Notes: generated from the sequence alone by a model not told the origin. Counted from the stretch's first letter, positions 10,838-21,875 are shown. The stretch is 64,000 bases of DNA from Rheum nobile (GCA_027886185.1 WOAB01000127.1:3348001-3412000); one strand, 5' to 3'. Numbers and translations are program-made.

Positions 10838-11597
10838 GGTACTGGAGGAAAAAGGAGAAACTGGTTGAGAGGACAGCGGTGGCAATTTTAAAGGTTAGGA
10901 CAATGTCAATGTTCGGAGGCTTTGTTTCATTCTGTATACACTAGAAAAGAAGCTAAGCTTACTAATGTCGTTTCAATTACAATTATCCTTAAATAGGGAG
11001 ACATTGGAGATGTCAAGATGTGCTTGTGAGAGTTCATTCAGAGTGCATCACGGGGGATGTGTTTGGATCAGCTCAATGCGATTGTGGAAATCAGCTGGAC
11101 TTGGCAATGCAATTGATTGAACAGGCCGGAAGAGGAGTCGTGCTTTATCTAAGAGGCCATGAAGGCCGAGGAATCTACTTAGGCCACAAGCTCCAACCTT
11201 GAACTTGGACTAGCTGTTGATGCACGCGAGTATGGAATTGGCGCTCAGGTTAGACATGCAAATGTCAAGAAACTGCTCAATTCATTTCAGTTTTAGTAGC
11301 AATTTTTCTCTGCAATTCTTCATGTATTGTTGTGTTGTTGTTTTTGACTTTGATGGAGGCTAGATTTTAAGAGACGTAGGAGTTCGAACCATGCGGCTGA
11401 TGACTAACAATCTAGCAAAGTTCATAGGACTAAAGGGTTACGGATTGGCAATTGTGGGTAGAGTTCCTGTTTTGACGCCCATAAGAGATGAAAACAAGAA
11501 GTACCTGGAGACGAAGCGATTGAAGATGGGACATGTTTACGGCTCAGATATTCAAGGGCCGTTATCTGGATTTCTTGACGCTGGACTTGTCATCTGA
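10838..11597 (+). pseudogene. RIBA-like fragment (GTP cyclohydrolase II domain), broken
   Basis: Three captured exons of a plant riboflavin-synthesis RIBA gene. The first (about 10839-10893, KLVERTAVA) ends at a GTTAGG donor. The second (10997-11248) encodes VRVHSECITGDVFG, the zinc-binding pattern C-X10-C-X-C, LRGHEGRGI, and DAREYGIGAQ before a GT donor. The third (11364-11597) encodes VRTMRLMTNN, FIGLKGYGL and ETKRLKMGHVYG. Several breaks prevent function: the exon region between KLVERTA and the GDIGD block is absent, one base is lost near 11012 (GDIGD to DVLV), and about 45 bases are lost after GHKL near 11192 with a following frameshift. The 3,4-DHBP synthase half is missing. RIBA normally opens the imidazole ring of GTP in the plastid. 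Confidence 0.85.
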
Positions 11598-11842
11598 GAA
11601 GCAAGCAAACAAGCATTGCTGGTGGTCAAGGTGGGAGAAGGAAGTGCCATTGGTGTCAGAAAGCTCGTAATGTTAGTTTGAACAAGTGACTCAGTTGCAA
11701 AAAGAGATTTTTCTGCTCTGGCTGCATCAAAGAGAGGTAATAGTTTGTCGAACGACAACCCCATGTGGCAAGGGCGGTGTTGTTGGATTTGTGAGGCTGC
11801 AAGGTTTCTCCGAAGATAGGTCGCGGAGTCTAGGATCTTCCA

Positions 11843-12495
11843 CCGGCGTTGAAAAAAGAGCTTCAAAGTGGCATAGTTACCAGTTTTCTATGCACAACGT
11901 GGGCCGATACAGAGGTGATTCGATGTCGTTCGGAGATGATTTCAAATGATTCAAAAGTCGGGTTTAAGTAACTAAGGCATGACAAAAACGATGGTGTGGT
12001 CAGATTTTAAATTTAATGAATCGAAAGGTGTTTTTTTTGGGGTTGAACAAGTCTTGGTGGTGGTGACGTGATTTAGCAAACTATAATACACCAGAAATAA
12101 TATTAAAAACAATATTAAAACTTCAAGTTAATATAACAGAGTAATGACCTGATAAAGCCAATATTGTTCTGAACGTTAAAATCGGCTAATATTTGAAATT
12201 TTGTGATATACCAGAGAATTGACCTGACTTCGTATAAATGTGACCTGACTTCGTATATATGTGGTCTGATAAAGTACACAATGCTCTGAAGCTTTAAAGT
12301 ACCTTGTTCATCGCTTATATACATCACCACCAAGCCTTGTTCGACCCAAGAAAAACACCTCTCGATTCATTCAATTCAAAATTGGACCACAACATCGTCT
12401 TCGTTAAGCTCAAGTTACTTAAATTCGACTCTTGAATCATTTGAAATAACCTTCGAATGACATCGAATCACCTCCGTATTGGTCCGAGTGGAATG
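11843..12495. repeat. Inverted pair of dispersed repeat units inside the Pack-MULE
   Basis: About 200 bases at 11843-12060 (AAAAGAGCTTCAAAGTGG ... GAATCGAAAGGTG) reappear reverse-complemented at about 12300-12495 (TTGTTCGACCCAAG ... CATCGAATCACC). The AT-rich IRPH-type unit lies between them. Further copies lie at about 13580-13770 (forward) and 15590-15845 (reverse). The arrangement suggests repeated internal duplication and inversion. I do not recognise the family. Confidence 0.6.
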
Positions 12496-12626
12496 AGGAT
12501 TTATGCTATAATGCTTGTAATTACGTAACTGAAATGTAAAATTATATGATTTTTAATAGAAAATTGTTTTTGTAAATTTATAAATATACATGTGACTATG
12601 GTAAGTAAGAGATAGGGAAAATTAGT

Positions 12627-13106
12627 TTAAAATTTAAAGTCAATATAACAGAGTATTGAACTGATTATGTATAAATGTGGCCTAATAAAGTGAATATTGC
12701 CCTGAAATTTAAAATCGGCTAACATTTGGAATTTTGTGATATAACAGAGCATTGACCTAACTTCGTATAAATGTGGTTTGACTTCGTACACATATGGTCT
12801 GATAAAGTACATAATATGCATATGACCTGACTTCTTATAAATGTGACCTGAAAAATTACATAATGCTCTGTTATGTAACATTTGAAATTTTGTGATATAA
12901 CAGAGCATTGACCTGACTTTGTATAAATGTGCCCTGACTACGTTTAAATGTGGCCTGATAAAGTGAATATTGCTCTGACATTTGAAATCGGCTAACATTT
13001 GAAATTTTGTGATATAACAGAGCATTGACCTGACTTCGTATAAATGTATGACTTCGTACACATGTGGTCTGATAAAGTAAATAATGCTCTGAAGTTTCAA
13101 AGTCAA
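12627..13106 (-). repeat. Irregular tandem repeats with an open reading frame of 159 codons
   Basis: A motif starting ACAGAGCATTGACCTGAC recurs at 12648, 12744, 12900 and 13017. The spacings of 96, 156 and 117 bases are all multiples of three. The minus strand stays open across all units and would encode repeats around IRPHLYEVRSMLCYI, TKFQMLADF and SNIHFIRPH. Related units occur at 12115-12333, 13905-14100, 15510-15745 and 15867-16045, the last in the opposite orientation. I recognise no protein family. It may be non-coding AT-rich repeat DNA that happens to be open, so I annotate it as a repeat rather than a gene. Confidence 0.6.
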
Positions 13107-13159
13107 CTTGCAAAAAACCCATCTTTTAAAAAGTATTGCAAAAGTATCACTAATCTAAC

Positions 13160-13625
13160 CCTAATTAATTCCAAATCTCATTGTACCTCTTCCTTCTCTG
13201 CTTGCCACTTCCTCGCCGACGCACGCAGACTATTCCTCGTCGGTGACTCTTCATTGTTGCCGCCTCCTCTTCCTCCACTGACGCTTGCGTCTCTCATCGT
13301 TAAGCTACTTCTCACTCTTCTCTCTTTGCTTTCTCTGAAATTCTTGCCGTTCACCCACTTGTATAGAAAATCCGCAACCGCCGCCTGCGAAGCCGAACAT
13401 CCCCCGTGGACCCCATGGAGGGCCCTCGAATCCTTGTCGTCTACCAACACGTCCTCTGCCTCGTGGTGACTAAGAAGATCGAGCCCGAGCCCGATGACAG
13501 TAAAGCTAGTCGACGAGACTTGAGCTGCAAAGTAGTTGTTCCTCGAGATGTACCATGCATTCTTCGCTTTGACCTTGAATGAACATGGAGAAGACGATGG
13601 TCATATATATAGGCGATGAACAAGA
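13160..13625 (+). other. Unrecognised possibly captured sequence in the Pack-MULE
   Basis: This stretch is richer in GC than its surroundings and follows a block (13117-13180) that resembles the inner left terminal repeat (TTTTAAAAAGTATTGCAAAA ... AACCCTAATTAATTCC). A frame from about 13410 reads MEGPRILVVYQHVLCLVV before a stop, and another overlaps it. No family is recognised. It could be a fifth captured exon or a 5' leader. Confidence 0.3.
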
Positions 13626-14453
13626 CGATGATGTGCTCAGGGTTTAAGTAACTTGAGCATGGGAAGACGATGGTGTGGTCAGATCTTGAATTTAATGAAT
13701 CGAAATGTTTTTTTTTTGTCGAACAAGGCTTGGTGGTAATGTCCACATGGGTTGCTTTGATCTTGAATGAACACTGAAGTTGAACGCGGATCACTATGCC
13801 TCATTCGTGTCATACCTTGGTGGTGCAAAGTTGGTACTCTATAATGGTCCATAACTAATAAATGCAAATTTAAGTGTTGCAAATTTAAGTGTTTCAAATT
13901 TAAAGGTAAGTAATATAACAGAGTAATGACCTGACTACGTAAAAATGTGGCCTGACAAAGAAAATATTGCTCTGAAATTTAAAATTGGCTAACATTTGAA
14001 ATTTTGTGATATAACAGAGTATTGACCTGACTTCGTATTAATGTGGTCTGACTTCGTACAAATGTGGCCTGATAAAGTACATAATGCTCTGTTATGTAAC
14101 ACAAATACCTCTTGTTCTTGCTTGTTATCCACCAGCTTTTCCATTAGCTCCCTTTTTCATAGTTTTCAATAAGCTGATCAATACTCTTAACTGTTTATGA
14201 AGACACAAACTTGAGTTTGAATTCTCTTGAAGGGTCCTTATCAGTTGGACTTGGTCAACTTCATGTTATATGAATGTGAGTACAATTTCAAATATTTTGA
14301 GTGATTATCAATTCAACGAGAATTACAACTAATAAATGCAACTTTAAATGTTAGTCAATTTCAAATTTATAAATATTTAAATTTATATTTATATTGAAGG
14401 TTCTCATCGCTCCAAAATGCCTCCCAAAACTTATAAATATTGCTCTGAAATTA

Positions 14454-14688
14454 AGTCAGGTCAATGGTCTTTTATTTCACATAATTTCAAATGTTAGTCA
14501 ATTTTAAATTTCAGAGCAATATTCACTTTGTCAGGACACATGTATACAAAGTCAAGTCACATGTATACTATGTCAGGTCAATGGTCTTTTATTTCACATA
14601 ATTTCAAATGTTAGTCAATTTTAAAATTCAGAGCAATATTTACTTTGTTAGGACACATTTATACAAAGTCAAGTCACATGATTTACAC
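14454..14688. repeat. Two tandem copies of a ~117-bp AT-rich unit
   Basis: The unit beginning GTCAGGTCAATGGTCTTTTA occurs at about 14454 and again at about 14571, ending in AAAGTCAAGTCACATG each time. It is a variant of the dispersed repeat at 12627-13106 in the opposite orientation. A short duplication of GAACTAGCAGCAAATTGC at 14696 and 14779 lies just downstream. Confidence 0.6.
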
Positions 14689-14761
14689 CACCACAGAACT
14701 AGCAGCAAATTGCTCAGCCGCAGCACCACAGGCTACCACAAGAGACAACATGTCATGCAAA

Positions 14762-15273
14762 TCATTCTGCAGCTGATGAACTAGCAGCAAATTGCCAGGG
14801 ATTGAACTCTATGGATTCGACATCGACGGGTTTGATGACATCGGAGCTATCAACGATGGCACGATGCTCGGTGTACTTGCCATTGTAAGCGTACACTTCC
14901 AACTCGCCCCACGGAGTAGGAGCGACTTCGCCTGTAAATTGAACCATCTTGGGGTGAACTTTTCGCCTTTGGCTTCTCGGTCTCTCTTTTCAGCTCTTTG
15001 CCTCTCCTCCAGCCTGGGCAAAGCAAACATGATGTGATCTCAGAAAATATTTTGACCGAGAATCCATAAACAAGTGATGGATCCATCAAGTTACCTGCTC
15101 TTCTCAGCACCGGCTTTTGAAAGGTCGCCCTTTTCGAGTGCGTATCTATCAGGGTGTAGACGAGAATCTGATGGAAGCAACTTCTTGGGTGCAGTATCAA
15201 AGCTGTTTATCTTATGAGCAAAATGTGTGTACTGAAACTTGTCATTTTCTGGGACATTGGCAACTCTCCAAAC
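14762..15273 (-). pseudogene. Oxysterol-binding-protein-related (ORP) C-terminal fragment
   Basis: Two captured exons of a plant ORP gene. The upstream exon (15273-15095) encodes FQYTHFAHKIN, DSRLHPDRYALEKGDLSKAG and ends at a GTAAC donor. The downstream exon (15013-14762, acceptor TTGCCCAG) encodes LEERQRAEKR, FTPRWFNL, PTPWGELEVYAYNGKY and IEFNPWQF, then a TGA in the position of the natural C-terminus. One base is lost at about 14935, inside the FNL-GEV junction, and shifts the frame. The N-terminal lipid-binding part and any PH domain are absent. ORPs move sterols and phosphoinositides at membrane contacts; this fragment cannot. The retained intron shows DNA-level capture. Confidence 0.88.
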
Positions 15274-15589
15274 CTACAAAACATCCACCAAGATTTGCAA
15301 CTAATAAATCTGCATTTATTAGTTGTGATTCTCGTTGAATTGATAATCACTAAAAATATTTACGTGTTTTCAAAAGAAAACTTCATAAAAGAAACACAAA
15401 CTTTGGGATGAATAGAGTCGACTCCCTTCTTGTAAACACTTTGACTTGAAATTCTCTACACTCTTCAGTGCCGCTCTTAGAGTCGACTCCCTTCTTGTAC
15501 ACATTTGTGATATAACAGAATATTGACTTGACTTCGTATAAATGTGGTCTGATTTCGTACACATGTGGTCCGATAAAGTACATAATACT

Positions 15590-16060
15590 CTGAAGTTTTA
15601 AAGTACCTTGTTCATTGCCTATATACATCACCACCAAGCCATGTTCGACGCCAAGAAAAACACATATCGATTCATTAAATTCAAAATCTGACCACATCAT
15701 CGTCTTCGTCATGCTCAAGTTACATAAACCCGACTCTTGAATCATTTAAAATCACCTCCGAATGACATCGAATCACCTTCGTATCGGCCCGAGTTGTGCA
15801 TAGAAAATCGGTAACTATTCCACTTTGAAGCTCTTTTTCAACGTCGTTGTTACATAGTAAAGAATTGTGTACTTTATCAGACCACATTTGTACGAAGTCA
15901 GGCCATATTTATACGTAGTCAGGTCAATGCTCTGTTATATCAGAAAATTTCAAATGTTAGCCCATTTCAAAGTTCAGAGCAATATTCACTTTGTCAGACC
16001 ACATTTATACATAGTCAGGTCATTACTCTGTTATATTAACGAACATTGGTTGATTTCGTA
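15590..16060. repeat. Dispersed repeat units, opposite orientations
   Basis: 15590-15845 is a reverse copy of the unit at 11843-12060, with GAATCATTTAAAATCACCTCC and GCATAGAAAATCGG. 15867-16045 holds the IRPHLYEVR-type AT-rich unit on the plus strand, open for 64 codons. They have the same origin as the repeats at 11843-13106. Confidence 0.55.
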
Positions 16061-16381
16061 ACTATCAATAGAACCTTGTTTGATAGTGGTTAGTCCCATT
16101 AAACAAGTACTAGCTCATTCAAATGCCTTGTTAAGGAAATGTGAAAATGACCCATGTTTCACAATCATGTCTCATTTAACAAGTACTAGCTCATTTAAAA
16201 ACCATTTATGTACCCACATTACACCTATAAAGATGAGAAGTTGTTTACAACAAATATGTTTTTGAAATAAAAATTCCATATGCTTCTCTTACAGACTAAA
16301 AAAATGTATATAACTATTATTTTTTGTCATATATAAGTATATAACTATTAGTTTTACTGCATCTGTCTGTGTAGAGCATAC

Positions 16382-16441
16382 CATGTTGTCAAAGCAATGC
16401 CCATTAGTCACATTGCATCTACCGCCACCCGAAACTTTCAC
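16382..16441 (-). pseudogene. Single captured exon of an HI0933-like FAD oxidoreductase
   Basis: A 60-base minus-strand exon bounded by ATGTCAG| and |GTATGC encodes VKVSGGGRCNVTNGHC and four more residues. The GGGRCNVTN motif is characteristic of the HI0933/YhiN flavoprotein family, which plants encode in the nucleus. Only this exon is recognisable, so it is a gene scrap inside the Pack-MULE with no possible function by itself. Confidence 0.75.
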
Positions 16442-16728
16442 CTGACATGAAAAAATATAAGAAAGCCAAACACAAGTATTTACAGTGGTAGTGAACTAGT
16501 GTACTGAAGCTTCAGTTCCTTTTTGGTAGAAAACACAAGTATTTACAGTGGTAGTGAACTAGTGTACTGAAAGCCAAACACAACTTCATCAGAATTCTCT
16601 TCTCCTAGTTCCCCTCAAATTCATCATCTATTCTCAAGTAGCCACATTTGATTGAACTAAAGAAAATACCAATTTGAGGCATGGCAACAGGAAACTGATC
16701 AAGTGAAGTGGGAGAGGAGAAGACTTAC

Positions 16729-16862
16729 ATGGTGAGTAGCACCAACAAAATGCTTTAAGGCCTGACCAGTGGCTTTGTTGATCAGAGCGAAGGCGGGGAA
16801 TCCATCCTAGTCCTTCACTTTCGTGCTGAATTTCTCATCTTTCACCCAGTGCTTCAATTGCA
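16729..16862 (-). pseudogene. Captured exon of an EUL / ricin-B-like lectin (EULS3 type)
   Basis: The minus strand encodes HWVKDEKFSTKVKD, a TAG stop at 16809-16807, then DGFPAFALINKATGQALKHFVGATH, ending at a strong donor CCAT|GTAAGT (GT at 16728-16727). This matches the start of the Euonymus-type lectin domain of plant EULS3 proteins. The stop replaces what is normally an acidic residue. Only one exon is present. EULS3 lectins bind glycans and respond to ABA or stress; this piece is inactive. Confidence 0.8.
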
Positions 16863-16939
16863 ACAATCGTCAGAGATCAAACACTGATATTAAATTTCAG
16901 TTTCTTAATTTCACTTTCCGGACAAAATTAGGGTTTTTT

Positions 16940-17460
16940 GGAAGTGTTCGATAAAAAATGCACACAGAAAACCCTAAGCATAAACCCCTCCGCTTGCGGC
17001 GACGGCGACACCGAGATGGCAACGGTGACACCGAGAATCAATGTGCAGAGGAGAGCGAGAGCGAGAGCGAGATGAACGGCGACATCGAGAGCGAGACCGA
17101 GATGAACGGCGACATCGAGAAGGAAAGGGAGTTGGTTCCGCTCCAACAATTGGTTCTGATCCAGCAGTTGCATCGTCTCTACTTCGCGGTCGGATTGAAG
17201 CTACAATTTCCTGGCTTTGTCTGATTGAAACAGATTCAATATCTGATTTGTGGAATTTGCCTCAAGATCATCATTTTCGTCATCGCCGGAGTGCTCCAGA
17301 GGTTGATGGAGATCGCTCTTGCTCAGATAATCACCCGAGCCGCAAGAATATCCTCTGGTAATGTCGTCTTCTGCCACGACCGCTCCAGGTGCACTGATTT
17401 GGGAGGAAGAAGGCGGAGGCGGTGCCCATAGAGGGAGGATGAGATCAGAGACAAATTAAG
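16940..17460 (+). other. Unrecognised GC-richer segment near the right end of the Pack-MULE
   Basis: A plus-strand frame at 16958-17224 would encode 88 residues with a Glu/Ser-rich repeat (ESESEMNGDIESETEMNGDIE). It stands out by composition from the AT-rich flanks and may be another captured 5' exon. I recognise no family and cannot show that it is expressed. The bases between here and 17640 carry short direct repeats (GAAGGTGAAAGG) and no gene. Confidence 0.3.
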
Positions 17461-17639
17461 CTTGTGAATTTTGGGCGTTTGGGAGGAAGGTGAAAGGTGG
17501 TCTCTGACGACCATGGACAGGAAGGTGAAAGGCGGTCTCCAGCGTTTGGGAGGAAGAAGGTGAAAGGTGTCCATGGAAGGAGATCAGAGGCAATATTAGC
17601 GAGGTCTCTGTAAACCAGCCCAGTAGAGAAGAAGACTTA

Positions 17640-17819
17640 AGAAGTAATTAGTTATAGTTAAAAGTATAATTTTTACAAAAGAAAAGGTAAACGAAAAAAT
17701 GATTTTATCTTTTTTGTTTTAAAAAGTTTTGCAGCTTTTTGATATTCTTGCAATTCTTTTCAAAACATGGCATTTTTGCAAACGGGCTTTGGAAATCTGG
17801 TAGTTTTTGCTAATACTTC
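17640..17819 (-). repeat. Right terminal inverted repeat of the Pack-MULE
   Basis: In reverse complement it begins GAAGTATTAGCAAAAACTACC and follows the left terminus (10140-10330) block by block. It is followed at once by the 9-bp duplication AAAGATTTA at 17820-17828. Its last 23 bases are duplicated again at 20027-20049 by a later tandem duplication. Confidence 0.7.
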
Positions 17820-18091
17820 AAAGATTTATATCAGTATGTATTTGTGTTTGGTAGCATAAGGAATGAGAATCACTTTCATTTCATGGAATAGGTCATTCCA
17901 ACTCACATGCAAAACTTTTTTTTCATGAAAAAAAACAAAATATGATCCATTTTAATAAAAAAAAACTCTCTCTTCTGAATTCATTCCTACGACATACCAA
18001 ACGATAAGCTATAAGAATGAGAATGAACCATTTCTGATTTCCATTCCGATTTCGAGTCCAATCCGATTCTCGACTCATACCAAACGAGCCC
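17820..18091. mobile_element. Right part of the Tourist-like MITE (unit 1)
   Basis: Begins with the duplicated AAAGATTTA, then TATCAGTATG, and ends ACCAAACGAGCCC followed by TTA. The end is the inverse of GGGTCCGTTTGGT at 10087. Read together, 10087-10139 plus 17829-18091 form a MITE of about 316 bp with TTA duplications. The copy in unit 2 of the tandem duplication lies at about 20050-20318. Confidence 0.6.
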
Positions 18092-18304
18092 TTATTACCG
18101 CTTATATGAAGAGATAAGCTAAAAGTGAAGAGTAATATGGATCATTTTTTTTTTGAATTTTTGGATCTTCTTTTTCTTTCAACCTTGGAGACACTCACAA
18201 GTCTCAAAAAAAATCCACCTTCTTCGATGGTAAATCCGGGTCCAAAAACCAACTAGCGTGGATCGGCTCCACCTAATAAATAAAAAAAATGACGAGATTT
18301 GATA

Positions 18305-18800
18305 TTTTTTTCATGAACGGACGGTTCCGGTTTATGAACCGCCGGCTTAAGGTTTAACAGGAGCTTGAACCAAAACCTGAACCGGGAAAGTCTGGAACCG
18401 TCATTCCGGTTCAAGAGATCGGCAATTTTCCGCCGGTTTTGAAACCTGGTTCACCCTAACTTTTTTTCAAGAAAAATAAAAATAAAAAGTCTAAAAATAA
18501 TTAATGTATTTTTAACTTATATTTTAGATATTTAGACTTCAAATCTAACATTGACCTTACACTTTTAACATAATAATGTATAATTTAACCTAATAAGGTA
18601 TTAATCATATTTTTTAAAAACAAATTTAACCACCGAATCGGCGGTTCGAATCACGATTTGAAACCGTCAGTTCGGCGGTTTATAGATGTGTCGAACCTGA
18701 ACCTGAACTTGAAGCTTGTGAACTCTTGAATCGTCGGTCTGATTCCAGTTCAGGGTTTGACCTGATCCAGTTGAGGTTCGGGTTTGGCCAGCACTACCTT
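18305..18800. mobile_element. GGTTCCGG-rich hAT-like non-autonomous element (also at ~20545-21030)
   Basis: Both ends are rich in degenerate CGGTTC/GAACCG repeats in opposite orientations around an AT-rich core. The right end reads GGTTTGGCCAGCACTA, in reverse complement TAGTGCTGGCCAAACC, like plant hAT miniature-element ends. I could not fix the left end or an 8-bp duplication. The second copy exists only because of the tandem duplication. Confidence 0.35.
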
Positions 18801-19637
18801 CAAACATCTTCAACTCTCTGTTCACTAAGCCACCTCATATAATTTTTTACCCAAGTAAAAGGGTGAAATAGAAGCAGAGATCGGACCTCCCAATATCCTC
18901 CAACTAGGCAATCCCATATGGGGACAACGTGTTCTTCATTTTAGAATTATCAGCAATCATCTAACTTTTGAATGGTCAAATATTAAAGTTAACGTACTAT
19001 TATTTTCTTTTATGATTTTTTTTCCGTATGTTTTCAATATAAAAAACATTATCTAAAGTGAGATAATTGCATTTTTAAAGTTGAACGATAATAAACATTT
19101 GAATAATTGTTAAATACTTCTAAACAATTGTGAAAAACTTTACTTAAATGTAAATATTATCTATTTGAGTTTGAAAAATCATATTTATAATGTATATAAG
19201 GTTAAACTATTTACTCCTACTTGTTGAACTTGGTTTGAAAACTATTGTCATTTTTTCAAGACATGTGATCTTTATATTTAGCATACCACTTATGGTATGT
19301 ATCCTGACTTAAGTTATGTGATCTAATATATGAACGAATGTCTTTAGTTGTATGTAAAAATATAGTTTATTACATCTAATGTATGAATGTTTTCACTTGC
19401 GTGATTTGGTCTTCATACATAGTCAAGGCAAATGTGTAATTAATCACAACAAATTAACTATTATTTTTAAATACTCTTGAATAAGGTAAGAGCATGTTAA
19501 TCATTTGGAATTAAGTACCCATTTTGAAACTAACAAAAACATTGTACGAAATTGTACTTATTATAATGTAGTTTCCATTTTATGAATAGGTATCAAATTT
19601 ATAGAAAAGTATCAAATTTATGAATTAAGTACGAAGT

Positions 19638-20026
19638 TATAGGGGTTGTGTCAGGTGTGGACGCTTTCTTAGGTGTTGCAACGTTAACGTGCAATCGGAG
19701 GTGCACAATCCTGTGTGATGTGGTGCACAAAGCTAATGTGGTGCACATTTTATATGTATTGTGATCCATAAATGTGCACACTTTATCGGTGCACAATTGT
19801 GCACCACTATATTGGTCTTTGGTATTGTCCCACCGGTCTTCAACATTCACCACCGTTGACCGGTGTTGACTGACCGTTGACAGGTGTTGACTGGTTAGTG
19901 AACCGGAGTAACGTATAATTGTGCACCACTTTTGAATGCACACCTTGTTACAAATAAATGTACATAGATGTACAAATAAGTGTGCACCAGCGTAAGAATG
20001 TGTATCATGTTACAAATAAATGTGCA
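19638..20026. repeat. Truncated copy of the GTGCAC-rich element (unit 1)
   Basis: Left 390 bases of the element described at 21876-22516, cut at the tandem-duplication junction (GTGCACT|GGTAG). A 114-codon minus-strand frame crosses it in both units but matches nothing I know. Confidence 0.7.
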
Positions 20027-21875
20027 CTGGTAGTTTTTGCTAATACTTCAAAGATTTATATCAGTATGTATTTGTGTTTGGTAGCATAAGGAATGAGAAT
20101 CACTTTCATTTCATGGAATAGGTCATTCCAACTCACATGCAAAACTTTTTTTTCATGAAAAAAAACAAAATATGATCCATTTTAATAAAAAAAACTCTCT
20201 AAACACTCTCTTCTGAATTCATTCCTACGACATACCAAACGATAAGCTATAAGAATGAGAATGAACCATTTCTGATTTCCATTCCGATTTCGAGTCCAAT
20301 CCGATTCTCGACTCATACCAAACGAGCCCTTATTACCGCTTATATGAAGAGATAAGCTAAAAGTGAAGAGTAATATGGATCATTTTTTTTTTTGAATTTT
20401 TGGATCTTCTTTTTCTTTCAACCTTGGAGACACTCACAAGTCTAAAAAAAATCCACCTTCTTCGATGGTAAATCCGGGTCCAAAAACCAACTAGCGTGGA
20501 TCGGCTCCACCTAATAAATAAAAAAATGACGAGATTTGATATTTTTTTCATGAACGGACGGTTCCGGTTTATGAACCGCCGGCTTAAGGTTTAACAGGAG
20601 CTTGAACCAAAACCTGAACCGGGAAAGTCTGGAACCGTCATTCCGGGTCAAGAGATCGGCAATTTTCCGCCGGTTTTGAAACCTGGTTCACCCTAACTTT
20701 TTTTCAAGAAAAATAAAAATAAAAAGTCTAAAAATAATTAATGTATTTTTAACTTATATTTTAGATATTTAGACTTCAAATCTAACATTGACCTTACACT
20801 TTTAACATAATAATGTATAATTTAACCTAATAAGGTATTAATCATATTTTTTTTTTAAAAATTTAACCACCGAACCGGCGGTTCGAATCACGATTTGAAA
20901 CCGTCAGTTCGGCGGTTTATAGATGTGTCGAACCTGAACCTGAACTTGAAGCTTGTGAACTCTTGAATCGTCGGTCTGGTTCCAGTTCAGGGTTTGACCT
21001 GATCCAGTTGAGATTCGGGTTTGGCCAGCACTACCTTCAAACATCTTCAACTCTCTGTTCACTAAGCCACCTCATATAATTTTTTACCCAAGTAAAAGGG
21101 TGAAATAGAAGCAGAGATCGGACCTCCCAATATCCTCCAACTAGGCAATCCCATATGGGGACAACGTGTTCTTCATTTTAGAATTATCAGCAATCATCTA
21201 ACTTTTGAATGGTCAAATATTAAAGTTAACGTACTATTATTTTCTTTTATGATTTTTTTTCCGTATGTTTTCAATATAAAAAACATTATCTAAAGTGAGA
21301 TAATTGCATTTTTAAAGTTGAACGATAATAAACATTTGAATAATTGTTAAATACTTCTAAACAATTGTGAAAAACTTTACTTAAATGTAAATATTATCTA
21401 TTTGAGTTTGAAAAATCATATTTATAATGTATATAAGGTTAAACTATTTACTCCTACTTGTTGAACTTGGTTTGAAAACTATTGTCATTTTTTCAAGACA
21501 TGTGACCTTTATATTTCGCATACCACTTATGGTATGTATCCTGACTTAAGTTATGTGATCTAATATATGAACGAATGTCTTTAGTTGTATGTAAAAATAT
21601 AGTTTATTACATCTAATATATGAATGTTTTCACTTGCGTGATTTGGTCTTCATACATAGTCAAGGCAAATGTGTAATTAATCACAACAAATTAACTATTA
21701 TTTTTAAATACTCTTGAATAAGGTAAGAACATGTTAATCATTTGGAATTAAGTACCCATTTTGAAACTAACAAAAAACATTGTACGAAATTGTACTTATT
21801 ATAATGTAGTTTCCATTTTATGAATAGGTATCAAATTTATAGAAAAGTATCAAATTTATGAATTAAGTACGAAGT

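Larger units (their letters stand above)
10140..17819. mobile_element. Pack-MULE: non-autonomous Mutator-like element carrying gene fragments
   Basis: AAAGATTTA occurs directly before 10140 (10131-10139) and directly after 17819 (17820-17828), a perfect 9-bp target duplication as made by Mutator-like transposases. The ends are long AT-rich inverted repeats of about 180 bp. The left reads ATTAGCAAATATACCA..., the right in reverse complement ATTAGCAAAAACTACCA..., and both continue to a shared AAAAAAGATAAAATCA block. No transposase is present. Inside are exons and introns of four host genes in both orientations: RIBA-like, ORP-like, HI0933-like flavoprotein and EUL lectin. The rest is diverged repeats. 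Introns inside the fragments show capture at the DNA level. The element sits inside a Tourist-like MITE. Confidence 0.82.

Noticed and set aside
11020..11597. A functional RIBA / GTP cyclohydrolase II gene
   Set aside because: An exon is missing, two frameshifting deletions are present, and the sequence lies inside a Mutator-like element.
10087..18094. One 8-kb PIF-Harbinger element carrying the gene fragments
   Set aside because: The 9-bp duplication and the separate AT-rich inverted ends at 10140 and 17819 show two nested elements: a short MITE and a Mutator-like element.
19599..19943. 114-codon minus-strand frame, repeated at 21837-22181
   Set aside because: It is duplicated only because of the tandem duplication, lies in the GTGCAC-rich inverted-repeat element, and has no recognisable domain or codon signal.
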